Source: Motilimonas cestriensis (GTDB lineage: Bacteria > Pseudomonadota > Gammaproteobacteria > Enterobacterales > CBDFNC01). From it: 64,000 nt of DNA. Where the stretch lies: positions 124,001-188,000 of the forward strand of contig NZ_JAIMJA010000008.1 of the NCBI RefSeq assembly GCF_021295315.1. Direction: 5' to 3'. A program made the position numbers and the translations under genes. The notes below the pieces were generated by a model, which was given only the letters and a program-made list of their open reading frames with translations, made no database searches and was not told the DNA's origin. Positions within the stretch are counted from its first letter, which is position 1. The number at the start of each line of letters is the position of its first letter. Positions 9,013 through 17,958 of this stretch are shown here, piece by piece.

Positions 9013-9549
9013 ATGAAAGGTGTTTTTTCGTTTTTTCTAACGGGCCTTGTGATGCTTTTTGCCTTGCAAGCCCACGCCAATGACTTTGACGCAAGGTATA
9101 AACTGGGCGCTGGAGATACTATTTCTATCCTCGTTTACGGCGAAGAAGAGCTTACTATGGAAACTTTGCTAAGCGACAGTGGCCGTATTAATTACCCTTT
9201 TTTAGGGCAAATTATGGTTAAAGGTCTTACGATAGAAAAGCTTAAAGACACCATTCAACGAGGATTAGAAGGTGACTATCTGATTAATCCTAGCGTTCAC
9301 GTCAGTATTGTTGAGTATCGTCCGTTTTTCATTAATGGTGAGGTCAAGCAGCCAGGCGGCTACGCCTTTCAGCCTGGCTTAACGGTTAATAAAGCGGTTG
9401 CGTTGGCTGGCGGTTTTACTCCTCGTGCATCGAAGAGCAGTATTTTTGTTTCTTCCAGTGATTCGCCAAATCAAAAGCCTAAGCCCGTCGAATTAGATAC
9501 CAGCATCATGCCTGGTGACATCATTACCATAGAACAAAGTTTCTTTTAA
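9013..9549 (+). CDS. vpsN: short polysaccharide export protein (VpsN-like, Poly_export + SLBB)
   Basis: A 178-residue periplasmic/outer-membrane export protein. A signal peptide (1-22, cut near AHA-N) is followed by a Poly_export domain (about 28-105, with YKLGAGDTISI and SGRINYPFLG) and one SLBB domain (about 108-175, with NGEVKQPGGYAFQPGLTV). There is no lipobox cysteine and only one SLBB repeat. It is therefore far shorter than Wza (about 380 residues) and lacks the C-terminal outer-membrane helix. Such short forms work with a separate barrel, here presumably the preceding VpsM-like protein (inference). It lies between the barrel gene and the Wzc-type kinase gene in one operon. Confidence 0.85.
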   Translation: MKGVFSFFLTGLVMLFALQAHANDFDARYKLGAGDTISILVYGEEELTMETLLSDSGRINYPFLGQIMVKGLTIEKLKDTIQRGLEGDYLINPSVHVSIVEYRPFFINGEVKQPGGYAFQPGLTVNKAVALAGGFTPRASKSSIFVSSSDSPNQKPKPVELDTSIMPGDIITIEQSFF

Positions 9550-9567
9550 ATAAGCAGGTCAAATCAA

Positions 9568-11823
9568 ATGGAACAGAAAGTATCTGCTACGGCAGGCATG
9601 CCTCAAATGGAACAGCTGATCGATATAAAGCAAATCTGGCTTACGTTGTTAAAGTATAAATGGCGTATCTTGTTTTTTTCATTGATGGTAACCGCCATTG
9701 CCAGCTTGGTCGCATTGTCTAAGCCTTCAATTTATACCGCCACGGCAACATTACTTATCGAGTCTAAACAGGCTAAAGCTGTATCTGTTGAGGAAGTATA
9801 TGGTTTAGATACGCGGATTAATGAGTATTTTTTAACCCAGTTTGAAATATTAAAATCAGACAGTATTGCGTTAGCGGTGATCCGAAAGCTAGATTTGGTA
9901 AATAACCCAGAGTTTAATCCCGCATTAGTGCAAGAAGATAAGCTGTTAGATTTATCGGTTGATATATATAGTTTATTGCCATTCTTAAATGGCCTGAAAA
10001 AACCAGCGCCAGAGCTGTCTGCTGAAGATGAATTATACCGCTTAGAGCAGCGCGTGCTGGCTATATTTAAAAGTAAGTTGTCAATTTCACCAGTGCGTAA
10101 AACGCAGCTTGTAAATATTTCATTTAGCAGTGTAAGCCCTACATTAGCGGCGCAAGTGGCGAATGAAGTGGGTAATGTCTATATCGAAAGTAACTTAGAC
10201 TCAACCATGCAAGTGGCGAATAAAGCTTCGGGTTGGTTAAACGATCGCTTGGCCACGCTAAAAGCAGAATTACAAGCTTCAGAAGCTAAGTTGCAAGACT
10301 TCCTAAAACAAGAAGGCTTAGTGGATATTGCGGGTGTAGGAGGTTTAGCTTCACAAGAGCTAAATGAACTGACTTCGCAGTTAAATAAGGCGCGAGATCG
10401 CCGTGTTGCTGCTGAATCGTTGTATAACTTGGCAAAAAGCAGTACGCAAAATGTGGCACAAATATCTGCAGTGCCAGAAATTACTAATCACCCTGTTATT
10501 CGTGATGTGAAGTTGGCTGTGTCTAATGCAGAACGTAAAATTTCCGATTTGACCAAGCGCTATGGCCCGAAGCATCCAAAGATGAAAGCAGCTCAAGCTG
10601 AGTTAGCAAGCGCCGAAAAAAATCTCGACCGTGAATTACGTCAGTTAGTCAAAGGTATCGGTTCGGAAGTGACAGCGGCCAGACAAGCAGAGAACACGAT
10701 TCGCGGTGAAATTGATAGTCGTAAAGCCGAGTTCCAAGAGCTGACAGTAAAAACTGCACGCTACTCAGAGTTTCAACGCGAAGTTGACTCGAACAAGCAA
10801 TTGTATGATCTATTCCTTAACCGTTATAAAGAAACATCGGCTTCTAGTGACTTTGGTTCAACTATTGCGCGCTTTACCGATGTTGCCCACCAACCGCTGC
10901 TACCTAGTGCCCCTAAACGCAAGCTTATTGTGTTAATGGCATTTGTTGCATCATTTGGATTTGGTTGTGTCGTGGCCTTTGTGCTTGAAGCGTTGAATGA
11001 CACCTTTACCAGCGCTAAGCAGGTTGAACACATTTTAGGGGTGAGTTTGTTGGGTGTGCTACCTCTGGTGAAAGCGAAAAAAGATAAAGTGCCGACTTAT
11101 ATTTATTACGATGAAAAGCAGCGCGCCTTTTCTGAAGGAGTACGCACCATCCGCACGGGTTACATGCTGTCGAACATGAACCATGACAATAAGTCTGTGA
11201 TAGTGACGTCCTCTGAGCCCAGTGAGGGTAAAACAACCTCGGCTATTAACTTAGCTTTTGGCTTGGCTCAATTGGAAAAAACCATTCTTATTGACTGTGA
11301 TTTGCGCCGCCCAGCTATTGGTCGTCGCTTTGACTTACCGTCAGCGCAGCCCGGTTTAGCCAATTTGATTGCAGGGACTCATACCTTTGAAGAGTGTTTG
11401 GTTAAAGATGAAGTGTCAGGATTAGATATTCTGTCTGCTGGCCTAGTGCCACCGAACCCACAAGAATTGCTCGCATCGGAACGCTTTACAGTGTTACTGG
11501 ATAAGTTAAAGCAACGATATGCTCGAATTGTGTTAGACACCGCTCCTTGTCAGGCGGTAAGTGATGCTTACTTATTGTCACAAAAGGTGGACTCTTGTAT
11601 TTTAGTGACACGCGCAGAGCATACTCGTACCGGTGTCGTTAAGCAGACATTAGGCAAACTAGTACAGCAAGGGGTGAAAATTGATGGTGTTATTCTTAAT
11701 CGTCTAAACCTCAAAAAAGCAGCCAAATACAGCGGTCACGGTAGCTATTACGAATATTATGGCTACGCCGAAAAGGCTACGCCAAGCCAAGTACCGATTA
11801 AACAAGAGTCGCAATCCGCTTAA
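9568..11823 (+). CDS. vpsO: Wzc-type polysaccharide co-polymerase and tyrosine autokinase (VpsO-like)
   Basis: A 751-residue inner-membrane protein. The Wzz domain with two TM helices (about 32-51 and 452-473) encloses a long periplasmic coiled coil (about 220-415). The cytoplasmic BY-kinase domain has Walker A (PSEGKTT, 551-557), Walker A' (ILIDCDLRRP, 573-582) and Walker B (IVLDTAP, 654-660). A tyrosine cluster at 721-733 (Y721, 727, 728, 730, 731, 733) is the autophosphorylation tail. Phosphorylation cycling controls chain length and export; the PHP phosphatase at the operon end is the likely partner. It lies 18 bases after the export gene. Confidence 0.9.
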   Translation: MEQKVSATAGMPQMEQLIDIKQIWLTLLKYKWRILFFSLMVTAIASLVALSKPSIYTATATLLIESKQAKAVSVEEVYGLDTRINEYFLTQFEILKSDSIALAVIRKLDLVNNPEFNPALVQEDKLLDLSVDIYSLLPFLNGLKKPAPELSAEDELYRLEQRVLAIFKSKLSISPVRKTQLVNISFSSVSPTLAAQVANEVGNVYIESNLDSTMQVANKASGWLNDRLATLKAELQASEAKLQDFLKQEGLVDIAGVGGLASQELNELTSQLNKARDRRVAAESLYNLAKSSTQNVAQISAVPEITNHPVIRDVKLAVSNAERKISDLTKRYGPKHPKMKAAQAELASAEKNLDRELRQLVKGIGSEVTAARQAENTIRGEIDSRKAEFQELTVKTARYSEFQREVDSNKQLYDLFLNRYKETSASSDFGSTIARFTDVAHQPLLPSAPKRKLIVLMAFVASFGFGCVVAFVLEALNDTFTSAKQVEHILGVSLLGVLPLVKAKKDKVPTYIYYDEKQRAFSEGVRTIRTGYMLSNMNHDNKSVIVTSSEPSEGKTTSAINLAFGLAQLEKTILIDCDLRRPAIGRRFDLPSAQPGLANLIAGTHTFEECLVKDEVSGLDILSAGLVPPNPQELLASERFTVLLDKLKQRYARIVLDTAPCQAVSDAYLLSQKVDSCILVTRAEHTRTGVVKQTLGKLVQQGVKIDGVILNRLNLKKAAKYSGHGSYYEYYGYAEKATPSQVPIKQESQSA

Positions 11824-11894
11824 TAAATTTATGCTCTTAAAATGTTAAGGGCAAGTATTTGTAATTTAGAATTAATAATTTTAGGGATGATTAA

Positions 11895-12728
11895 ATGAAG
11901 TCTACTATCACCAAGTGTCTGTTTCCTGCGGCTGGCTACGGCACACGCTTTTTACCCGCAACAAAGTCGATGCCAAAAGAAATGATGCCGATCGTGAATA
12001 AGCCTTTGATTGAATACGGTGTTGATGAGGCCATTGCAGCGGGTATTGAAGGCATGTGTATTGTGACTGGTCGTGGTAAGCACTCGTTAATGGATCACTT
12101 TGATATGAACTATGAGCTTGAGCATCAAATCAAAGGCACCAGCAAAGAAAACATGCTGGTAGATATTCGCAATATTATTGATACCGCTAAATTTACTTTT
12201 ATTCGTCAAAGTGAAATGAAAGGTTTAGGTCATGCCATTTTAACGGGTAAAGAGTTAGTGGGGGATGAACCTTTTGCTGTCGTGCTGGCTGATGACTTAT
12301 GCATTAACGAAGGGGACGGCGTATTAGCGCAAATGGTCGCGTTGTATAAACAGTTCCGTTGTAGCATTGTCGCTGTAGAAGAAGTACCTGCCGATGAAAT
12401 TCATAAGTACGGTGTTATTTCTGGTGAAATGATTAAAGATGACCTATACCGCGTTGATGACATGGTAGAAAAGCCTGAGCCAGGGACTGCGCCAAGCAAC
12501 CTAGCGATTATTGGTCGCTATATTTTGACGCCGGATATCTTTGATATTCTTGAAAATCAAGAGCCAGGCAAAGGCGGTGAAATTCAAATTACCGATGCGC
12601 TGCTTAAGCAAGCTAAATCAGGTTGTGTGTTGGCTTATAAATTTAAAGGTCGCCGTTTTGACTGTGGTAGCGTACCTGGTTTTATTGAGGCGACTAACTA
12701 CTGCTACGAAAACTTCTATAAAGGTTAA
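11895..12728 (+). CDS. galU: UTP-glucose-1-phosphate uridylyltransferase GalU
   Basis: A 277-residue cytoplasmic enzyme making UDP-glucose from UTP and glucose-1-phosphate. The nucleotide-binding start is FPAAGYGTRFLPATKSMPKE (9-28). A VLADDLC segment carries the metal-binding aspartate and the C-terminal segment has KGGEIQITDAL, both typical of GalU. Length is close to the roughly 300 residues of E. coli GalU. It sits inside the EPS operon, 71 bases after the kinase gene, which suggests the polymer uses UDP-glucose or a derivative. The gap contains a weak inverted repeat (GCTCTTAA/TTAAGGGC) but no convincing terminator. Confidence 0.92.
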   Translation: MKSTITKCLFPAAGYGTRFLPATKSMPKEMMPIVNKPLIEYGVDEAIAAGIEGMCIVTGRGKHSLMDHFDMNYELEHQIKGTSKENMLVDIRNIIDTAKFTFIRQSEMKGLGHAILTGKELVGDEPFAVVLADDLCINEGDGVLAQMVALYKQFRCSIVAVEEVPADEIHKYGVISGEMIKDDLYRVDDMVEKPEPGTAPSNLAIIGRYILTPDIFDILENQEPGKGGEIQITDALLKQAKSGCVLAYKFKGRRFDCGSVPGFIEATNYCYENFYKG

Positions 12729-12758
12729 TCGTTAGCGGCTTTGGCTGCCAATATACTA

Positions 12759-13460
12759 ATGCTAAGACACTTATTGATTATTATGCTAAAAAGCCTGATT
12801 GCATTGCTCGCAATTGGGCTTATTTTTTACGCCTCGCGTTTTCTAATGGCGAACTTGTATGCTAAACATGTTGAGTACGAACTGAGTAGTTGGCCCAATG
12901 TTTCTAACTTGTCGGTTGAGCATGTAAACAAGGTATTAGTCTCTGCTCAGCGTGCCAATCGTTTTCATCCGGACCATCCTTACTATTTAACCCTAGAGGG
13001 TAAGGTTTGGCAGTGGTTATTTTTATTAAGTAACTCGTCAGACGACTCGACACTTGATCAAGCATTAATCCTATTTAAGCAAGCGCTGGCGTTACGCCCG
13101 CACTGGGCAAATAATCATGCCGACGTGGTGAGAACTAAGCTGTGGCTAGAGCAAATCGATGAAGAATTTATGCTCGCTTTTGAGCGGGCTAATTTATATG
13201 GTCCAATGACAGCACAAGTACATCAAGTGTTAGCTGAAGCTGGCTTATTAAGTTGGGCTAAACTTGACAAAACGCTGCGTCAAGCCACATCTCGCCATAT
13301 TGCCCTTGGCTTGTTAAACCGCCAAAGTCAAACTGAGGTAATTCGTTTTCTTAACAATCAGCAACGTTTGGCTTACGGCTGCGCACTGGCCCGAAATAGG
13401 GTCAAAGCCGATGCAACTATCGGGGAGCATCAACTACCTCGAGTGTGTCGACGCAAGTAA
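12759..13460 (+). CDS. vpsP: VpsP-like membrane-anchored EPS protein
   Basis: A 233-residue protein from the ATG at 12759; an in-frame TTG at 12741 and an ATG at 12783 are alternatives, and none has a clear ribosome site. One N-terminal TM helix (about residues 8-27) is followed by a TPR-like helical region (LTLEGKVWQW, LFKQALALRPHW, FERANLYGP), probably periplasmic. The position after the Wzc-type kinase and before a VanZ-like gene matches vpsP of Vibrio vps clusters. Function is not known in detail; a scaffold role in the EPS machine is inferred. Its TAA stop overlaps the next ATG by one base (TAATG), implying translational coupling. Confidence 0.65.
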   Translation: MLRHLLIIMLKSLIALLAIGLIFYASRFLMANLYAKHVEYELSSWPNVSNLSVEHVNKVLVSAQRANRFHPDHPYYLTLEGKVWQWLFLLSNSSDDSTLDQALILFKQALALRPHWANNHADVVRTKLWLEQIDEEFMLAFERANLYGPMTAQVHQVLAEAGLLSWAKLDKTLRQATSRHIALGLLNRQSQTEVIRFLNNQQRLAYGCALARNRVKADATIGEHQLPRVCRRK

Positions 13461-13876
13461 TGAACTTCAGATGGCCTTCTTTAGCGCTTGTTTTTACTGT
13501 CTGTTGCTTGCCCGTTGGGCTTTCAGTGATGAAGTCGGTAGGTATTGGTGTAGAGTACATTCGCTGGCTTGAGCTCGCGGTTGGTGGTGATAAGGTGGTG
13601 CACTTTTTCTTTGGTTTTATCATTATGTTAACCGTGCAATGGGGGGGATTCGTTTGTCAGTCAACCCGACAGCGATATGCTAATTGGCCCTCAATTCTGA
13701 CTGCGCTGGTAGTCTTATTGCTCTATTTACTCGATGAGTCGTTACAGGCTGTTTTACCCTTGCGGCAATTTGACCTCGATGATTTTGCGCTGAGTGCTGC
13801 GGGTGGTATCTTGGCTTGGTTGCTGTTTTATGTAGGACGAAAGATCTATCTAGAGGAAAGGATTGAGCATGATTGA
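13460..13876 (+). CDS. vpsQ: VanZ-like membrane protein (VpsQ-like)
   Basis: A 138-residue protein with about four TM helices and a VanZ-like layout: a GGDKVVHFFFGFIIML helix, then a short LLDESLQAVLPLRQFDLDDFALSAAGG stretch, of which DESLQ...R.FDLDDF is the conserved part. I chose the ATG at 13460 because it overlaps the upstream stop by one base; a GTG at 13445 would add five residues. The gene overlaps the following phosphatase gene by 8 bases. VpsQ of Vibrio clusters holds the same place. Biochemical role is unknown. A run of seven G at about 13640 lies in its coding sequence. Confidence 0.75.
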   Translation: MNFRWPSLALVFTVCCLPVGLSVMKSVGIGVEYIRWLELAVGGDKVVHFFFGFIIMLTVQWGGFVCQSTRQRYANWPSILTALVVLLLYLLDESLQAVLPLRQFDLDDFALSAAGGILAWLLFYVGRKIYLEERIEHD

Positions 13877-14573
13877 TTTACATTGCCATATTTTGCCCGG
13901 CATTGATGATGGCGCTGCTAACGTGGCGACTAGCCTAGCGATGCTGGCGATGGCCAAGCAAGATGGCATCACTCACAGTGTAATGACCCCACATATTGAG
14001 CCGGGTCGCTTCGATAACGATATTGCCAGTATAAAAGCTGCTGCCGACAAGTTAACTCAGGAATCGAACCATTTTTCTTTTTCGTTAGCGGCTGAAGTAC
14101 GCCTCGACCCACAGATTATGATTTGGGCCAAACAGGGGCAATTGCCCTTTATAGGCCAATATCAAGGCAAATCTGTGTTGTTATTAGAGTTTCCTCACGC
14201 TCATATTCCACCTGGCAGTGACAATTTAACCGCTTGGTTACTCAGCAATAATATTCTTCCAATGATCGCACACCCTGAACGCAATCGTGCTATCTGGGAT
14301 CAGCCCAGTAAGTTGCAGCCTTTCATCAATCAAGGTTGTTTAATGCAAATTACCGCTGGCTCGTTACTCGGGGTATTTGGCGAGCGCAGCTTAGCGCGAG
14401 CCAAAGCACTACTACTGGAAGGTACGGCGAGTGTTATTGCCAGCGATGCACATAATTTGTCTAACCGACCTCCTGTGTTATCAGGGGCTTATCAACAAGC
14501 GAAAGCTTGGCTAGGGGAAGTCGCGGCGACTAAATTAGTGCTAGATACCCCTGCCGAGATGATAGGCTTATAG
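13869..14573 (+). CDS. CpsB/YwqE-type PHP-domain tyrosine phosphatase
   Basis: A 234-residue cytoplasmic metal-dependent phosphatase of the PHP family, which dephosphorylates BY-kinases of capsule and EPS systems. Metal-binding motifs visible: MIDLHCHILPGIDDGA (1-16, HxH), MTPHIEP, MIAHPERN and SDAHN near the C terminus. The ATG at 13869 is preceded by GAGGAAAGG about 10 bases upstream; a TTG at 13863 is unlikely. As last gene of the EPS operon it should reset the phosphorylated tail of the Wzc-type kinase. V. cholerae uses an unrelated low-molecular-weight phosphatase (VpsU) for this step. The 3' end overlaps the convergent cheV gene by 6 bases. Confidence 0.88.
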   Translation: MIDLHCHILPGIDDGAANVATSLAMLAMAKQDGITHSVMTPHIEPGRFDNDIASIKAAADKLTQESNHFSFSLAAEVRLDPQIMIWAKQGQLPFIGQYQGKSVLLLEFPHAHIPPGSDNLTAWLLSNNILPMIAHPERNRAIWDQPSKLQPFINQGCLMQITAGSLLGVFGERSLARAKALLLEGTASVIASDAHNLSNRPPVLSGAYQQAKAWLGEVAATKLVLDTPAEMIGL

Positions 14574-15476
14574 CTGTTTACGGGCTTGATTTTTTTCTGC
14601 ACCACGTAGGATGGCATGAATAAGCTCATCGGCATCAAATTTGGTTAACGCCTCGTCTGCACCTATCTGGTGAGCGCGATCAACGCTTATTTCACTCGAC
14701 AGAGAGGTATGTAAGATGATGTAAGAATCCGCTATCTTGGGTTCACTTCGCACTTCAAATGCTAACTCATAGCCATCTAGGCCTGGCATTTCAATGTCAC
14801 TAACGAGAATGTCGATAGGTTCACCTTTATCTGCGCGCGCTTTCATTTGTTCAAATGCATCATGGCCGTTTTCATTAACGAAATAATGCACCCCCATTTC
14901 ATCGAGTGCGCTAGCCAGTTGTCTTCTCGCAACGGACGAATCATCGACCACTAAAATATTCTGCGCTTTTAATAAGGCTTGCTCTTTAGGCGAAAGGCTG
15001 GGTAAGTCTTCATTATCTTTATGAGGATAAATCTGATCCAGTAATAGTTCAACATCCATTAGTTGCACTAGCTTATCTGCCACTTTGGTAACGCCAGTCA
15101 CATAGGTGTGTTTGCCCAGAGACTTGTTAGGCGGTGCAATTTTTTTCCAATCGCACTCAATGATTTTATCAATACTGCGAACGAGGAAACCAACCAGCTG
15201 GCGACTGCAATCAGTAATAATGATAACGCAGTTTTGTCGCTCCTCTTTGGCAATCGCTGGATAGCCTATGGCTTTGGCCATATCAATCACGGCGATGGTT
15301 TTTCCTCTGAAATTGGCTGCGCCTAATACACTGGAGTGGGAGTTAGGTATGCTCGTTAACTTGGTATAAGGTACGATTTCTTGTACTTTCAAGGTACCAA
15401 TAGCAAAGCTTTGCAGTTGAGTTAAATGAAATAGCAATAACCCTTGTGATTGATTAGCGCCGCTTTTTGTTTTCAT
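14568..15476 (-). CDS. cheV: chemotaxis coupling protein CheV (CheW-REC)
   Basis: A 302-residue fusion. An N-terminal CheW-like coupling domain (about 10-150; LGAANFRGKTIAVIDMAKAIGY, VDKII) joins to a receiver domain (about 173-298) with ILVVDDSSVARR at its start and VSDIEMPGLDGYE containing the phospho-acceptor aspartate. CheV links chemoreceptors to CheA and can be phosphorylated for adaptation. It has its own ribosome site (AAGGTGAG) and appears monocistronic. It converges on the EPS operon with overlapping 3' ends, so read-through from either side would give antisense RNA. The upstream gap runs to the DUF3581 gene. Confidence 0.92.
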   Translation of the reverse strand: MKTKSGANQSQGLLLFHLTQLQSFAIGTLKVQEIVPYTKLTSIPNSHSSVLGAANFRGKTIAVIDMAKAIGYPAIAKEERQNCVIIITDCSRQLVGFLVRSIDKIIECDWKKIAPPNKSLGKHTYVTGVTKVADKLVQLMDVELLLDQIYPHKDNEDLPSLSPKEQALLKAQNILVVDDSSVARRQLASALDEMGVHYFVNENGHDAFEQMKARADKGEPIDILVSDIEMPGLDGYELAFEVRSEPKIADSYIILHTSLSSEISVDRAHQIGADEALTKFDADELIHAILRGAEKNQARKQL

Positions 15477-15822
15477 TTTTTATCTCACCTTAGTTTAATC
15501 TCACTCAGTATCCTACGGCTATTTAGGTAGATAGCTATTAACTATAGATTAGCAGTGAAAGTGGCTCACAGAAATAGAGGGTGTTGGCTTTGTGACCAAG
15601 CAAAGCAAAATAGTACTCTATTTATACCATGCTTGTTAGGCAACATTGGCTCAGGTCTGAAAGTCTAAGCTCAACAACAAAAAAAGCAACATTAGTGGGT
15701 CGGGCAAGGGGTTTTATTTATTTTTGCTTAACAGTTGGCCGAAGAATTGGTATAAATCCGCCTTCGTTAATAGTTTGACTATTATTTTTTGTTTTTTACC
15801 AGTACAAGGCAGTGTCATTTCG
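15477..15822. other. divergent intergenic region cheV / DUF3581 gene
   Basis: These 346 bases separate two divergent genes and must hold both promoters. I see no convincing ORF, hairpin terminator or known operator. A TTG-initiated in-frame extension of the DUF3581 gene begins at 15724, but it adds a 33-residue tail lacking family similarity, so I treat it as non-coding. Confidence 0.5.
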
Positions 15823-16533
15823 ATGTTTTTATCCGAATTTTTTACCGAGAACAATAAACAAGTTTTGATCACACCTGAACAGGCTAGTCATTTTGCTAAA
15901 GGTGTTGCTGGTGATTTTAATCCACTACACGACCCGACTAACAAGCGATTCTGTGTGCCTGGCGATTTGCTGTTTTCAATGGTATTGGCGAAATACGGAT
16001 TAAGTCAGCGCATGGCGTTTAGCTTTGCTGGCATGGTTGGCAAGGATGTGTGGTTAAACTTCCCTGATACCACTGAAAATCAGTTTAACGTGACCGATGA
16101 TAAAGATAAGGTTTACCTTGGCGTTGAGCGTGAAGGGGCGATTAATAGTGATGCTGCAGTGATTGAAGCGATGGCGCGAAACTATGTTGAATTTTCTGGT
16201 CATAACTTCCCTCATATATTGGTACCTTTAATGGCCGAACACAATGTCATGCTTAACCCCGAACGGCCATTGGTTATTTATGAGAGCATGGAATTTAACC
16301 TATCACATGTTAATTTTTCGCAACCGCCGCAATTAGAGCTGGCTGAGAGTAAGTTAGAAGTTAATGGTAAGCGTGGAGTTGCCTATCTTATTTTCGATGT
16401 GAAATCCGGTGACGAAGTTGTCGGTACAGGGTCAAAGAAAATGGTATTAAGTGGTCTGCGTGAGTTTGATAAAGCGGCCATTGACGCATTTTGTGTTGAA
16501 TATTTAGCCAGTCGTGAAAGTTACGAAATCTAA
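15823..16533 (+). CDS. DUF3581 family protein with MaoC-like hot-dog motif
   Basis: A 236-residue protein starting at ATG 15823 (MFLSEFFTEN). It contains GDFNPLHDPTNKRFCVPGDL near residues 25-44. This closely resembles the hydratase-2 motif of MaoC-like hot-dog proteins (GDxNPLH with catalytic Asp and His), so an acyl-CoA hydratase-like fold is plausible; the actual substrate is unknown. I recall this family only as DUF3581 of marine gammaproteobacteria. It seems monocistronic. A perfect 9-bp inverted repeat (GCTCAACTG/CAGTTGAGC) at 16541-16565, just after the stop, may end the transcript although it lacks a T-run. Confidence 0.8.
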   Translation: MFLSEFFTENNKQVLITPEQASHFAKGVAGDFNPLHDPTNKRFCVPGDLLFSMVLAKYGLSQRMAFSFAGMVGKDVWLNFPDTTENQFNVTDDKDKVYLGVEREGAINSDAAVIEAMARNYVEFSGHNFPHILVPLMAEHNVMLNPERPLVIYESMEFNLSHVNFSQPPQLELAESKLEVNGKRGVAYLIFDVKSGDEVVGTGSKKMVLSGLREFDKAAIDAFCVEYLASRESYEI

Positions 16534-16540
16534 TTACTTG

Positions 16541-16565
16541 GCTCAACTGACTTGTGCAGTTGAGC
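16541..16565 (+). terminator. stem-loop after the DUF3581 gene, terminator-like
   Basis: Perfect 9-bp stem (16541-16549 with 16557-16565), 7-nt loop, 7 bases after the stop codon. There is no T-run, so intrinsic termination is uncertain; it may instead stabilise the 3' end. Confidence 0.4.
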
Positions 16566-16729
16566 AACCTCCTTTCTCCTTGTCGGTTTATCACATCGAA
16601 ATCGGCTAAATTCCTTTGCTATGATATTGCGCTTCTTACTGATTATTGCCATCCCTTGGTTGTGAACTTTGGCAGCTGGGATAAAAAATGCGAGAATAGT
16701 TTTTATTTCTCGAAGGATTGGCTAAGTAA

Positions 16730-17911
16730 ATGAAAAAAGATACCAAGATAATCTCTGCTGGCAGAGCCAAAAAATGGACTAAAGGGGTGGTCAATCCACC
16801 ACTCGTGCGCGCTTCTACGGTTGTATTTGATTCCGTTGCTGAAATGAAACACGCTACACGCAATCGAGCAAATCAAGTGATGTTTTATGGCCGTCGTGGC
16901 ACAGATACTTCTTTTGCTTTTCAAGAAGCGATGGTTGAAATGGAAGGTGGTGTCGGTTGCGCTTTATATCCATCGGGCACTGCCGCTATCAGCAATGCTA
17001 TTTTGTCTTTTGTTAAATCGGGCGATCATATTTTAATGGTCGACACTGCGTATGAGCCAACCCGTGATTTTTGTGGCAAGATGCTGGCTAACTTGGGTGT
17101 AAGTACTACCTACTACGATCCTATGATTGGCGAAGGTATTCGTGACTTAATTCAACCTAATACGCGTGTATTGTTTTTGGAATCACCGGGCTCACTGACC
17201 ATGGAGGTGCAAGATGTGCCAACGCTGGCGCGTATCGCCCATGAGAGCGATATCACCGTGATGCTCGATAATACTTGGGCTTCACCTCTCAACTTTGACC
17301 CCTTTGCTCATGGTGTTGATATTAGTATCCAAGCCGCCACCAAATATATCGTCGGTCATTCCGATGTGATGATGGGCACGGCGACAGCCAATGCGGCGCA
17401 CTGGCCACAGCTGCGTGAGAATAGCTATATTATGGGCCAGTGTACCTCTCCAGACGATATCTATTTGGCGATGCGGGGCCTGCGCACAATCGGCGTTCGT
17501 ATGCGTCAACATCAAGAAAATGCGCTGAAAGTGGCAAATTGGTTAGCGCAACGCGAGGAAGTGGATCATATTCGCCATCCAGCGTTTGCTACTTGTCCCG
17601 GCCATGAATTTTTTAAGCGTGATTTTTCCGGCAGTAATGGCCTGTTTTCTTTTGTGCTAAATCGCGGTAATGACGAAGCGTTGACTGCACTGTTAGATGG
17701 CATGCATCACTTTAAAATGGGTTATTCATGGGGGGGATTTGAAAGTTTAATTCTTGCCGTTAATAACGTGCAAGGCTTACGTAGTGTTACCCAGTGGCGA
17801 GCTGCGGGGCCATTAATGCGGGTACATGTTGGCTTGGAAGATCCTGACGACTTGATTGCGGATTTAGAGCAAGGATTCGCCCGTTTTAACCAAGTTTTAG
17901 CGAAAGGTTAG
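16730..17911 (+). CDS. metC: cystathionine beta-lyase MetC
   Basis: A 393-residue PLP enzyme of the Cys/Met metabolism family, matching E. coli MetC in length. It splits cystathionine into homocysteine, pyruvate and ammonia in methionine synthesis. The PLP lysine is K205 in ATKYIVGHSD. D180 (MLDNTWASP) stacks the cofactor nitrogen. YGRRGTDT (53-60) and YPSGTAAI (80-87) contact phosphate or substrate. The pattern HRHPAF-type near 'IRHPAFATCPGHEF' and SWGGFESL fit the MetC subfamily rather than cystathionine gamma-synthase. It stands alone with an ATG at 16730; no MetJ box was recognised upstream. Confidence 0.9.
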   Translation: MKKDTKIISAGRAKKWTKGVVNPPLVRASTVVFDSVAEMKHATRNRANQVMFYGRRGTDTSFAFQEAMVEMEGGVGCALYPSGTAAISNAILSFVKSGDHILMVDTAYEPTRDFCGKMLANLGVSTTYYDPMIGEGIRDLIQPNTRVLFLESPGSLTMEVQDVPTLARIAHESDITVMLDNTWASPLNFDPFAHGVDISIQAATKYIVGHSDVMMGTATANAAHWPQLRENSYIMGQCTSPDDIYLAMRGLRTIGVRMRQHQENALKVANWLAQREEVDHIRHPAFATCPGHEFFKRDFSGSNGLFSFVLNRGNDEALTALLDGMHHFKMGYSWGGFESLILAVNNVQGLRSVTQWRAAGPLMRVHVGLEDPDDLIADLEQGFARFNQVLAKG

Positions 17912-17958
17912 CCGAACTGATCAACTGTCTGCCTTGTTGTTATTTGCAGCAAGGTGGT

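Noticed and set aside
13634-13642. G7 run in the VanZ-like gene, and a similar run in metC near 17740, as phase-variation tracts
   Set aside because: Seven G is common by chance at this size and below the length usually linked to high slippage.
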